NCBI GenBank assembly: GCA_946811695.1
Contig: OX328128.1
Location: forward strand, 81,102,917-81,166,916
Direction of reading: 5' to 3'
DNA: 64,000 nt
DNA from: Gonocerus acuteangulatus
Taxonomy: Eukaryota; Arthropoda; Insecta; Hemiptera; Coreidae
Below, one piece after another: positions 46,770-56,739 of the stretch. A model generated the notes under the pieces. The model worked only from the letters and a program-made list of their open reading frames with translations. It did no database searches and was not told where the DNA came from. A program made the position numbers and the translations under genes. Position 1 is the stretch's first letter. The number at the start of each line of letters is the position of its first letter.

Positions 46770-48295
46770 TTATTAGTTCACTACTTCACTAAAGTCTCCA
46801 AGAAGAAAAGCAAATCTGGGTTATTAATTTTCTTTTTCCTTTTCACGCAGGCTTGAATTTTCGCACACTTTATCCTTCACTATTAGGATAATATTGGATT
46901 CAATAGAGGTTGAGATTAGATTTTAAAAGGATATATTAATGCAGAGACTTCAATCTATTAACGTATAATGTTTTTTTAATTAGGATTTATATAGGTTTTC
47001 TGTTGATATAATTCGATCAAGCTTTGCGTGGGATTCTAAAGAGAAAATTTATATTTGTTAACAATTGTTTCTATTGTTTATTCTTATGTATGTATTTTAA
47101 GTGATGAATTGCCCTTGTCGCGGTCTCACTAATAAACAAATAAATAAAGAGAAAAACCTGTTGTGAAAATAAATATAATCGGTCCATTAGGAGCGGGGAG
47201 GGGAGTAGACTTTATTTTTCAAAATCATCCATAAACAGGCCTTTAATTAACGAATCTATAATAAAAGGTGAAAGATTGGCCTAGCCGCGTCAACATTCAA
47301 AAGATAAATAATATCACAAATAAAAAAAAAAAAATTGTTATTTTCCAAAGATGCCATACATGTATACTTACGTATTTCCACACGCTGAATCCGAATCCGG
47401 AGTCACTTTCACCCCATCACGTCAGCACGTCACCCCATCACGTCAGCACGTCACCCCATAAGAGCATTTGATGGTCAAAATTCGTACGATGATAAAGAAG
47501 AAATAACTAAAACTTCCATGGTTTTGAGGGTTGCTGAATTCGAATCCGAGGTCCGTTTCAGCAGATCGGTGCAAAACCATGGTCATTACACGGACGAATA
47601 TGTTTATTTTGCAAGAAATGAATCTGCAGTCAATATTCTTCATTTTTTTTTCTTCTTCTTTTTTTGGTTGTAAAATTGACATATTTTTCTTGAAATGAAC
47701 TTGATTTTTTGCTGATGGGATCAAATGCTCTTAAACCTGACCTGTGCTGGTGAGAAACAGACTCCGGATTCGGATTCAGCCTGTCGAGATACATAAAAAT
47801 ATATGTGTGGTGTCTTTGGAAAATACCACTTTATTTCTCTTTTTTTGTGCCTGTCTAATTAGCCAATCGCGGAGTGTAATAGATTCGGTGTGTTATAATT
47901 CGGTGAGGTGTTCCATTGTGCACAATATTTCTTAGGGTGGGTTTACACTTGATAGTTATTGCAGTATATTTATATCAGAGAGAAATTGCGACTATTGAAA
48001 CCCCATGTAAAATGTATGTCGGCAATAAATTGCTCATGGTAGAATTTATTGCAGACATACATTTTACATGGGTTTTCAGTAGTCACAATTTCTCTCTGAT
48101 ATAAATATCCTGCCATAACTAGCAAGTGTAAACCCACCCTTAGTACCAGTGTCCATGAATCTAACCGCTATGCTACGGGCAGGTCCAGTATTCATGTTGG
48201 GTGTGTTTTCATATTCCCTGTAAAATCATAGGGCACACTAACGCTTGTAAACGGCACAAATGGCCGCTTGAGGAGTGTCATCCTAAAAAACTTAG
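46770..48295 (+). repeat. dispersed repeat X, copy 1
   Basis: It matches 52485-54480 in reverse complement, in blocks: GTCTCCAAGAAGAAAAGCAA at about 46796 (54460 in copy 2), AATTAGGATTTATATAGG at 46980 (about 53395), GATTCGGTGTGTTATAATT at 47883 (about 52665), and GCCGCTTGAGGAGTG at about 48262 (52495). No coding function is recognised. A 205-bp MITE (47935-48139) is inserted in this copy only. Confidence 0.65.
47935..48139. mobile_element. Harbinger-like palindromic MITE, 205 bp, TTA duplication
   Basis: GGGTGGGTTTACACTTG and CAAGTGTAAACCCACCC end the element. The arms extend about 90 bp (TATTTATATCAGAGAGAAATT and inverse). TTA flanks both sides (47932-47934, 48140-48142). Repeat X copy 2 at about 52640 has the uninterrupted AATATTTCTTAGTAAGAGTG, so it is the empty site. 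A 3-bp TTA/TWA duplication is typical of PIF/Harbinger. Confidence 0.9.
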
Positions 48296-48565
48296 AACTT
48301 TCAGGAAACTCTTATAAAATAAATAGAGATTATTAATACCATTATATCGCATTTACTTCCACCCATGGGGAGCCCCCCCCCCCCCTAATGACCCGTTAAA
48401 GTTGTTGCAATATATTTGCTTATCCCTTAACTCGACCTCATTCTGAAATAACTGCAATGGAATGGTTTCCTGTCCTGCGAAAATAAGGACATTCCCTCCA
48501 TGAAGGTCAAAAACAACCGCTATTTCCCGATAACGAGCTGAATAATTCCGAATAATAAATAGAAT
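48296..48565. other. unassigned spacer with a C homopolymer
   Basis: C13 run at about 48372-48385; nothing else recognised. Confidence 0.3.
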
Positions 48566-48735
48566 AGCGTGGAGTTTGACGTAAATATTTACAATCAGCT
48601 GTCCTATATTTATGTGTCAGATGTTTTATATTTACAATCAGCTGTACAATATTTATGCGTCATCTGTTTTATATTTACAATCAGCTGTTCTATATTTACG
48701 TGTGAGCTGTTTTATATTTACAATCACTGTTACAG
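48566..48735 (+). repeat. CAGCTGTTTTATATTTACAAT minisatellite, part 1
   Basis: Units of about 26 and 53 bases with ATTTACAATCAGCTGT and GTCATCTGTTTTATATT. Interrupted by the 48785-49195 block; the array resumes after it. Confidence 0.75.
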
Positions 48736-48784
48736 ACCATGTAGGTTAAAAGTAGCTATTATTTATTTTATAATATTTTAATGT

Positions 48785-49195
48785 TATAATGAAGTATCGT
48801 AGCGTCTAGCTACAGGGAAATAGTCTGGCAGCTGAGGAACAGATCCTGAGGCGGTTATCAGTCGATCTTTAATCCTCTTCGGCTCAACACTATCTCTGCG
48901 ATAGGACGGCTGATTTACCTTTGAGCCTGCAGAGTTCGCTACCTCCCGGTGCAATCTTCGAGTGAGGGCAGCACCATACGGGCTCGTCACAAGATTAACG
49001 CCGATTTGCGAGCTGCCCGCCCTAAGACATACAGCCTTGAGGCCCTTGGGACCACCTTACTGCTACACCCGCTGCATACACCCTTTGGAGGTGCCCTTCT
49101 TTGACGCCCCGTCAAGCTCCAGCTTCAACTTGGCGTCAGCGGCTAAAGCGGAGACGCAGAATCACCATCAGATAAGCCAGGCTATAACCATTTTT
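48785..49195. other. GC-richer island splitting the minisatellite, origin unknown
   Basis: About 410 bp of clearly higher GC than its surroundings lies between two halves of one AT-rich minisatellite, so it looks inserted. On the minus strand an open frame of ~90 codons (GPKGLKAVCLRAG ... LPDYFPVARRYDTSL, ending at 48784) and an upstream DAKLKLELDGASKKG part in another phase suggest a decayed coding segment. I do not recognise a family. It could be a processed pseudogene, a truncated retroelement or an unknown SINE. Confidence 0.4.
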
Positions 49196-49425
49196 ATGAG
49201 CCAGCTGTTTTATATTTACAATCAGCTGTTCTTTATTTATGTGTCATCTGTTTTATATTTACAATTAACGGTTCTATAATTATGCTTCATCTGATATATA
49301 TATTTACAGACAGCTTTTTAATATTTACAATAAGCTGTTCTATACTTATCTGCTTTATATTTACAGATAGCTGTTTTATTTTTACAATCAGCTCTTTCGA
49401 TATTTATATGTCAGCTGTTAAAGGC
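49196..49425 (+). repeat. CAGCTGTTTTATATTTACAAT minisatellite, part 2
   Basis: Same unit as 48566-48735: CAGCTGTTTTATATTTACAA recurs with TTCTTTATTTATGTGTCATC variants, ending TATGTCAGCTGTTAAAGGC. Confidence 0.75.
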
Positions 49426-49429
49426 ATAA

Positions 49430-49790
49430 ATTATCCTCTTTTCCAATTACTTTAAGATATTAGGATTGATATACTATAAAGTGCTGGTAGATTATTCTCC
49501 ATTAAGCTGTCAAAGCTTCAAGTATCGATAACCAATCTAATAAAGTATTAAAGATCGATTCTTCCCCATATCCAGATGCCTAGTCAATCATCTAACAAGG
49601 CCCAGATAACGATTACCTAATCTGATCCTCATCCACTTATCAACCTCTGAATGATTTATTTTTTTCTCAGCTTGTAAGATAGCGTTTTTTTTAATGTAAT
49701 AATATCTGTTTTTATACTATCTTTATTAGCTTGTTATTCCTTTTAAAATCATTTAAAAATAAATGTTAACTTTTCTCATAAATAATGTTA
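49430..49790. other. unassigned spacer
   Basis: AT-rich; no gene or repeat recognised. Confidence 0.3.
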
Positions 49791-49792
49791 GT

Positions 49793-50685
49793 CCGAGAGC
49801 CAGCAACGCACTTTTCATGAAGTGTTTTATGCATCCTGAAATTTTGCTATAATATACCTCTTAGGTAGATAAAAAGGTATATATGTGTTTCCTGGACACA
49901 CTTTGGTGCACCAGGTACTGCGCATAGGGGAAAGGTGCAAAACAATATTGCCCGAAAATAGAGTTTTATTTAGAAGGCAAGTATCTTTAATGTAAAATTA
50001 AGACAAGTTTACAATGAATAATAAATATGGCAGACAGTTTTAAGGGGTATAACACGTAAAAAAAAAATTAATTGTTTTTATTCTAAAAAAAATGAGAGTT
50101 TTATTTTCGCTGCCATTAAAACCGGAACAGCTGTACAAGATCACCTGAGCAAGAACCAATGAGAGCACAGAAAACAACCAACACTGCGCAGTCGTGTCAT
50201 ACACTCTCACGGTTACGCGCAGTGTATTCCAGTCTATCATAAGCAACATTTATTTTCATGTTTTCTGATAATTAAACCCTACAAAAGTGTCTGCCCTTTT
50301 GCAATTATTTTCAAATGTTTATTGAAGACGCTGTTTAAATCGCAGCGTAAATAAAGCATTTCATTAATTATTAAAAATAAAAACTAGGTACTTAGTTTTT
50401 TTTTATTATTATCATTTTATCCCCCTTAAAAGTGCCTTCCTTATTTATTATAAATTTGAAAATTGCCTTAATTTGCCATTTATTTCATTAATAATAGTTG
50501 GCTTCTGAATAAAACTCTACTTTTAGGCAATATTGTTTTGCACCTTTCCCCTATGCGCAGTACCTGGTGCACCAAAGTATGTCCAGGAAACACATATATA
50601 CCTTCGTATCTACCCAAGAGGTACACTATAGCAAAATTTCAGGGTGCATAAAACTCTTCATGAAAAGTTCGTTGCTGGCTCTCGG
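49793..50685. mobile_element. DNA transposon derivative with ~187-bp terminal inverted repeats
   Basis: CCGAGAGCCAGCAACG.ACTTTTCATGAAG at the left is mirrored at the right (CTTCATGAAAAGT.CGTTGCTGGCTCTCGG). The arms cover 49793-49980 and 50499-50685, with GCGCATAGGGGAAAGGTGCA inside. The 520-bp centre has a 69-codon minus frame with no known motif. Target duplication is unclear. Confidence 0.7.
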
Positions 50686-50699
50686 TCTAGTGATTAGTC

Positions 50700-51435
50700 T
50701 AAAAGTGATATTATAGATGAAAATACAAAAATTATGTTTTATATGCTTTTGTTCTGTATATTTCTAGGAACAAAACGTTGTTACGCCAGAATGATTTGCT
50801 GATACGTTATCTCTTTTTATTGCAAGTTCGCTTGATTACAAAATTATAAACTTCCACAATCCCTAGATAATACTTGCTAATTTCGTTCAAATATAAAGAA
50901 ATGTCAAAGAGTTTAAAGTTTGTTTGCTCTGAAGACGATCAAGAACTTCGCCTACTTAGTAAGTTGAAGTTTGACTAAGACTTCGTTCAAACAATCAGAC
51001 CCAACTTGTTCAAGTACCTTCACCAATTAGGCAGCCTCGTCTTCCTAATACGCCAGAACATGGCATCTTCTTCAGGGAATATTTTACAATCAGAGAATCT
51101 AATAATCTAATATCTAATAATTAATGTTATTCATAATGCTTTTATAACTAATATTGTCAAAACGTTGATTTATAAATAACGCATATCATTATAGAATGTA
51201 CGACAAAATCTTAGTTAACAAAAAAATATCCTAGACTCCTTTTTCAAATATTTAAATGAATTTAATTTACTCAACACGAGCCATTTAAAAACCAGAATCA
51301 TCACTTTGTTCAACGCAAAACACTTCATATGTGTGCATTACTGACAGAAAGATTAGGCTTCTAAATGTAACACAGAAAAGTTAATACTTTCGCCTAAGTT
51401 ATTCAAAAGTTACCGATATAACCAATAAATTGAAA
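50700..51435. other. unassigned stretch
   Basis: AT-rich. Phrases around 51240-51330 (TTTTTCAAATATTTAAATGA, AAAAACCAGAATCATCACTTTG) hint at a decayed LINE, but there is no usable ORF. Confidence 0.3.
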
Positions 51436-51440
51436 TATAT

Positions 51441-51441
51441 A

Positions 51442-51502
<61 letters not shown>
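51441..51502. repeat. (TA)n microsatellite
   Basis: About 60 bases of (TA)n directly against the AGGGTGTCCC terminus at 51503. Confidence 0.85.
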
Positions 51503-51507
<5 letters not shown>

Positions 51508-52360
51508 GTCCCAAATAAGACGGCTCAAACTAATTTGGCGGCCAAGCGGTTGGCTTGAGAAAAAAATGCCAGAGGCAAAAGTTGTAGGGCTTGACCTAGC
51601 ATGTGCGCTCGGCGGTAGATGAAATGTTGGGGTTTGCAGATGACCCCTATTATTATGCACATCATTTTGAAGGGAATTAAAAAACAAACCCTTTGCTGCT
51701 AACCGCACTTCGATATCTTTAAAATCAAATATGTTTCGTGCGATTCAAATTTCATTGTTTTAAATTAAAGTGATTTTTTGGAAGCACTTACAGAGGTCGG
51801 TTATGAATATGTGATACATGAATTTGAGGTATTTTTTCCTCAACTTTCTGAAAAAAAATATGGCCGATCCTCTAAAAGAAATATTTTTCCTAATAACTTT
51901 AATAAAATTGAAAATAAGGCATGATTTTAAGTATTTATTCTTTAGGGATTAACGAAGCTAAATCTGATCATTCATGTTATCTCCCTCACATCCATATCCC
52001 TATTTGAAAGGTATTGATGCAAGGATGGGGTTGTACTTACTGCACTAAAGTGTACGGTGAACATTTTTTATTGAAATCCGAGTTTCTCTGGCAATCTCCC
52101 GAACACTGATGGGCGGATGTCTCCTAACAAGGTCCAAGATGATGTCCTGGTCTCTTCAACGATGTCTTCTGTTGAAAGGGAAATTTCCTTGTCGGGCGTT
52201 TGACACCAGACGCAAAATTGTTTTGTAAGGCGGATGAACTCGGTTTGGGTAATACTGCGCGTAAAGTCGAGCAGCCATCCGAGCTTTACGTCTACACTCC
52301 CCGAAAAAAATAATCATATCCACAATCTCACAACTTGTGAATTTCGTGGTTGAAAGCGAA
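51503..52360 (+). mobile_element. AGGGTGTCCC DNA transposon remnant
   Basis: The left end TA|AGGGTGTCCCAAATAAGACG faces a (TA)n tract. About 550 bp further, a minus-strand transposase relic is found (52045-52345). The right terminus was not identified. AGGGTGTCCC-like ends are frequent in arthropod DNA transposons. Confidence 0.55.
52045..52345 (-). pseudogene. transposase N-terminus: DUF4817-like domain plus second HTH, frameshifted
   Basis: On the minus strand, SCEIVDMIIFFGE, then CRRKARMAARLYAQYYPNR, then HPPYKTILRLV fit the DUF4817 helix-turn-helix domain often fused to arthropod DDE transposases. After a frameshift, LVRRHPPISVREIARETRIS followed by IKNVHRTL fits the next helix-turn-helix that binds the terminal repeats. 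The DDE catalytic region is not seen. It lies within the AGGGTGTCCC element and is presumably its own gene in decay. Confidence 0.7.
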
Positions 52361-53420
52361 TATTACACTAATAATGAACAAAAGCAAAATAATGAACCAT
52401 AATCCAATAAGGAATATCGGATCCAAAGGATTAGATTTATTTGTTAAACCTAATTGATGAGTAATTTTTCAATTTATTGTTTTTTTACGATGTCACTCCT
52501 CAAGCGGCTATTTGTATGGTTTACAAGCGTTAGTGTGTCCTATGATTTTACAGGGAATATAAAAACACACCCAACATGATACTGGACCTGCCTGGCCTGT
52601 AGCATAGCGATTAGATTCATGGACACTCTTACTAAGAAATATTATGCACAACGGAAACCTCACCCAATTATAACACACCGAATCTATTATATTCCGACAT
52701 TGGCTAAGTACACAGGCACACAAACCAAAAAAAAAAATGTTTTTTTTTTTTCCAAAGACACCATACATATATTCTTATGTATTTCTACACGCATGTCGGA
52801 TTCAGCGTGCCGAAATACATAAGAATATGTTTATGGCATCTATGGAAAATACCACGATTTTTGGGACGTTTTTTGGGGGGTTTTCTCCTCAGTCTCCTGG
52901 GATAAATTCTTTCGGGGGCTGTTGCCAACCGAAAGAATTGTGTTTTATTGATTTTTTTGTTGTTTTTTTTACGGGCGTTCATTTAAAAATTTCCGAACCT
53001 TTCTGGCGGTATCAAGCAGTACCGCTTGTTGGGCATTTTTAATTAGATCCTTTTAAAAAAAAAAAATGTTTTTTTTCCAAATACACCATACATATATTCT
53101 TATGTATTTCTACACGCATGTCGGATTCAGCGTGTCGAAATACATAAGAATATGTTTATGGCATCTATGGAAAATACCACGATTTTTGGGACGTTTTATT
53201 ATTATTATCATTATTATTTTGTTGTGCGGTTAATTAAAGACCTGTTTATGGATGATTTTGAAAAAGAAAGTCCACTCCCCTCTCCCCCCCCCCCCACCCG
53301 CTCCTAATGGACCGATTATGTTTATTTTCACAAAACGTTTTTCTCTTTAGAATCCCACGCAAAGCTTGATCGAATAATATCAACAGAAAACCTATATAAA
53401 TCCTAATTAAAAAAACATTA

Positions 53421-54284
53421 TCTACTATATATTTGTCAAATACCACTCACTCACTCACTGACCTATCATCGCCCAGCCCAAACCACTTTACAGAAAAAAT
53501 TGAAATGTTGCATGGACACTCTCTTTAGCGCTTAAACACTCGCTAAGAAAGGATTTTTTGATATTCAAATTTTTAAGTATTTTTAGAGGGGTTTGAATGT
53601 TTAGTTGGTTAGAGAGCAGGCAAGCCAAGGCAGCAAGCGTTGCTAGAACAATAACAGTTCAGCTGTTAACGTATTGTATTTATGTCTTAATATTATTTCG
53701 ATTTGAGCTTCATTTCAACTGGCAGACCTTGAATTACAAGAAATAAACTGTGATTTGGTCCCTCATAGTGCTTACTCTTTACCTGGTGATGGTCCATCTG
53801 GGGTAATAAAGTCCCGAACCCTTAGAAAAAAAACCTATTTTTTGTAATACAACAATCACTTTCTCTGTTTGTAAACATTTTTTTAGCGATTCATTACATT
53901 TTTTTAATCAGCATTAAATTTTCTTTCAGGCTAATGCACATTCAATGTTCACAATTATCTCATTCAGACCGTAATATCAATTCAAAAAGTTTGACTCGCA
54001 GGAACTTCGTCATCTTAGCGCGGTTCCGTACATCTCGAAGAAATTGAATAGATTAGGCATCACAAATCACAGGAAACTGACAGTAGCCAACTTCCACAGA
54101 AGCGGATGATTCTTAATCCTCATTCTTGAAGGCTTTATAAGTCAATACAATTACGTACTCACACTTCCACTACTGCTCAGAAGGCTCTATTCCAAACAAC
54201 CGGAAATTCGTTGTCATTTTAAGTATCTTGTTTTACTAGCGAATTCGTTTAACTATTATAATCAATTGTAAACATGTGCTTCAT
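53421..54284 (+). mobile_element. Helitron-led insertion in repeat X (5' TC end), 864 bp
   Basis: Copy 1 of repeat X reads, in this orientation, AACATTA|TACGTTAATAG. Here the same site reads AACATTA|TCTACTATATATT...GCTTCATA|TACGTTAATAG. The left part (53421 to about 53826) matches the first ~400 bp of the Helitron at 56740. The insertion between A and T and the 5' TC fit Helitron chemistry. The right end lacks CTAG and lies in a HelA fragment, so a later deletion probably removed the true 3' end. Confidence 0.7.
53999..54284 (+). mobile_element. HelA copy f, 5' fragment
   Basis: GTTTGACTCGCAGGAACTTC, then TTAGCGCGGTTCC and GTACATCTCGAAG, cut at GCTTCAT. It shares ~400 bp with copies a and e. 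Confidence 0.7.
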
Positions 54285-54484
54285 ATACGTTAATAGATTG
54301 AAGTCTCTGCATTAATATAACCTTTTAAAATCTAATTTCAACCTCGATTGAATCCAATATTACCCTAATAGTGAAGGATAAAGTGTGCGAAAATTCAAGC
54401 CTGCGTGAAAAGGAAAAAGAAAATTAATAACCGAGATTTGCTTTTCTTCTTGGAGACTTTGTGAAGTAGGGAGAGAAATGGTTT

Positions 54485-54838
54485 TTGAGGGAGAAGGGGC
54501 TTACGAAGCTCTACCCCAGCCCCCTTCTATTCAGAATTCTAAATCTCGTTTGTCCGTGATAGCATGACGGAAGCTGGAATTAATTTCTGCTTCTTCACAA
54601 TCGCCAAGAGAAATCTTCGGACTTATCTTCTGCCAGTTACGCCTGCAGGCTTGGTTTATGCTTTAAGTTGTATTCTACAACAATATATTGGCTATATCCA
54701 AAGAAGTACAATACATAAGACAAGTACATTAAATAAGGAATGTATCCGTCACTTGGTAAACTGTAAAGAATGAATATATAACATTGTCTAATTGTGTAAT
54801 CCAATGTAACTAATTGATCAACTAGATGTATATGAAAA
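54485..54838. other. unassigned spacer
   Basis: No gene supported. The 69-codon frame at 54564-54773 ends in a C...H...C tail (CIRHLVNCKE) that faintly recalls LINE or Penelope connectors. Too weak to call. Confidence 0.3.
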
Positions 54839-55240
54839 GTCCGTCACGCAGGAGCTGCATAACTAAGCACTTTCTCACAATTTGGATAGTGTAGACTACA
54901 TTACTAAATAATTTGCTTAAAAGGGCCTATATAAATAAAGTAAAACCATGAATAGTTCTCTTTTACTTTTGTAGTGAGCAACTGTTCAATTATTAAGTTT
55001 GTAATTAAATTGATTCCAGAGCCATGTTTATACATGGTACTACACTACTTAATAAATACAAAAAACTTCATATTTTCGTCTTTTGAACTGACCCAGGAAG
55101 AGGATACAGTCCCCCTAGTGGTAGATACCGCTCCTAGCGGTCTCTACTAGGTAGGATCGATAAAGATTTGAAGAAATTTTTCAAAAATTCCGTCATGAGT
55201 GCAACCTCAATAGCTACTTTCCTTCGGAGGAAAGTGCTAA
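54839..55240 (+). mobile_element. HelB copy 4, internally deleted, 402 bp
   Basis: Both ends are present: GTCCGTCACGCAGGAGCTGC at 54839 and hairpin ACTTTCCTTCGGAGGAAAGT with GCTAA ending at 55240. The 143-bp repeats and the (TA)n tract are missing, so about 120 bp of 3' sequence joins directly to the 5' 290 bp near GCTCCTAGCGG|TCTCTACTAGG. It shows the minimal unit that carries both ends. Confidence 0.8.
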
Positions 55241-55590
55241 TAATACCACTTGTTTATAGATGTATATATGTAATATTGTAACTGATGTATATATGGAATA
55301 ATTGTGTCGAGCGAATCGCCTTAGATGTGCATGGATGCTAAAAAAAAAAAAAAAAGTGGTGTTAGTCTTGCACAGCAGCTCCAATAGTTAAGCAGTGTTG
55401 TTAATATCCCCCAGCAGCAAGAATGTACAAAGAAAAGTGTCTTAAACAACCTTGGGTATGTTTAGTACTTCGATAGATGATCTTATGGAGTACTATCATG
55501 CTCTAACAAGACTCCGGAAAACAGTGAATTAATGAAATCATGATTAGGCCAGCTGTTCATTTCAAATATTTATGGTCAAAACTATTCATT
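55241..55590. other. unassigned spacer
   Basis: A15 run at about 55340; nothing recognised. Confidence 0.3.
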
Positions 55591-55592
55591 CT

Positions 55593-55760
55593 TAGCTTGT
55601 ACTTGCTGAATACCCGTGTTTTTTCACGGCAGATAAGTAGTTATTTTATTGCGTTAAATAATGTATCATCAAAATTAACGGTACTTCATATTTTTTTGCA
55701 GTTTATTATAGTACGGTTGCCGTCATAAAATATATTTTACTCGTCAATTGATAAGTAATC
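55593..55760 (-). mobile_element. Helitron 3' end fragment
   Basis: CTGAATACCCGTG then CACGGCAGATAAGTAGTTAT is the reverse complement of the 3' end of the Helitron at 56740-57899 (ATAACTACTTATCTGCCGTG ... CACGGGTATTCAG). The terminal CTAG is changed. Only about 150 bp remains. Confidence 0.6.
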
Positions 55761-55764
55761 AATG

Positions 55765-56180
55765 TATAATCTATAATGGCGAAAAACAGATAACCTGTTA
55801 TCTATAGGTTACCAGTAACAGGAGTTTAATCAGTACAGGTTAAAATTAGTTGTCAATAATAAATGTGTGTTAAAATTTTTAAAAATTATGTTTCCAAGAT
55901 CTCATTTGAAAACACCCATTATATTTGCGAGCATTACAAAGAAGTGTTCTGACTGGGGATGCTGATGGGTGAGGAGGCTGCTATTCGTGATGTCTGCACA
56001 CTTGTTTATGGCTATTATTTCTGCTTAAAACACTGTAGCATATGTGCCCAGTGGTTTAGTGATACTGTGTGTGAATCCTCGTATCTACACACAATTGGGG
56101 AAAATATAAATACGAAATAAATTAAGTAAAGTAAATTGAAAACTTGAAATGAAAACAAAAAAAAAAAAGAAATAAATTAA
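55765..56180. other. unassigned spacer
   Basis: AT-rich; nothing recognised. Confidence 0.3.
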
Positions 56181-56182
56181 AG

Positions 56183-56736
56183 GGTACCTACGTATTAGCT
56201 TCAACGCAAGTTAAAGATGTGGGTCTCGTTCAGAGATGTGGATCATAAATAAGGCATTTCTATTGGTCTATTCCTATAAGCAATTCTATTGGCTATTCGG
56301 TTTACAGTAAATGTCTTGTTCCCTTTCTATTTCCTCGTTTGTTGTTTCATTTGGAATCACATTTAGTGGAGTTAATATGGCTGCAACTTAATAGCAAGGA
56401 TAAAAGAGACTGTTTAAATTGCATATCAGTGTATTATCCACCAAAAAACCATCCTATTTCTGATCTATATTATCAACGAGTTGGATCGACAAGAGTTTCG
56501 ATGTAACCTTGAGCGAGCGGAAACGCATAGCAATTGTGCCATTAACATAAATGCTACACGTTTCCTCCTGCTCAGGGTTATATATAGAAACTCTAGTCAA
56601 CCCAAATCGTTGATAATCCCGTCGCCATATTGACAAAAACTGAATAGACGCCTTGATCCAGATCTCTGACCTGGTGATGATCCAGATCACTGAGAGTCGG
56701 TTCTTTAACCTGTGTTGAAGCTAATACGTAAGTACC
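56183..56736. mobile_element. TIR element GGTACCTACGTATTAGC, 554 bp, with inner foldback
   Basis: GGTACCTACGTATTAGCTTC, AACGCAAGTTAAAG at the left pairs with GAAGCTAATACGTAAGTACC at the right (about 34 bp, few mismatches). Inside, 56472-56618 is another inverted repeat (ATCAACGAGTTGG .. GAGCGGAAACGCATAGC). The Helitron at 56740 starts three bases after the right end. Superfamily and target duplication are not clear. Confidence 0.65.
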
Positions 56737-56739
56737 AAA

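Larger units (their letters stand above)
52485..54480 (-). repeat. dispersed repeat X, copy 2, with nested insertions
   Basis: Reverse-complement partner of 46770-48295. It lacks the TTA MITE. A ~135-bp segment is doubled (52740-52870 and 53065-53200, both with CCATACATATATTCTTATG). It carries an 864-bp insert at 53421-54284 that copy 1 lacks. Confidence 0.65.
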
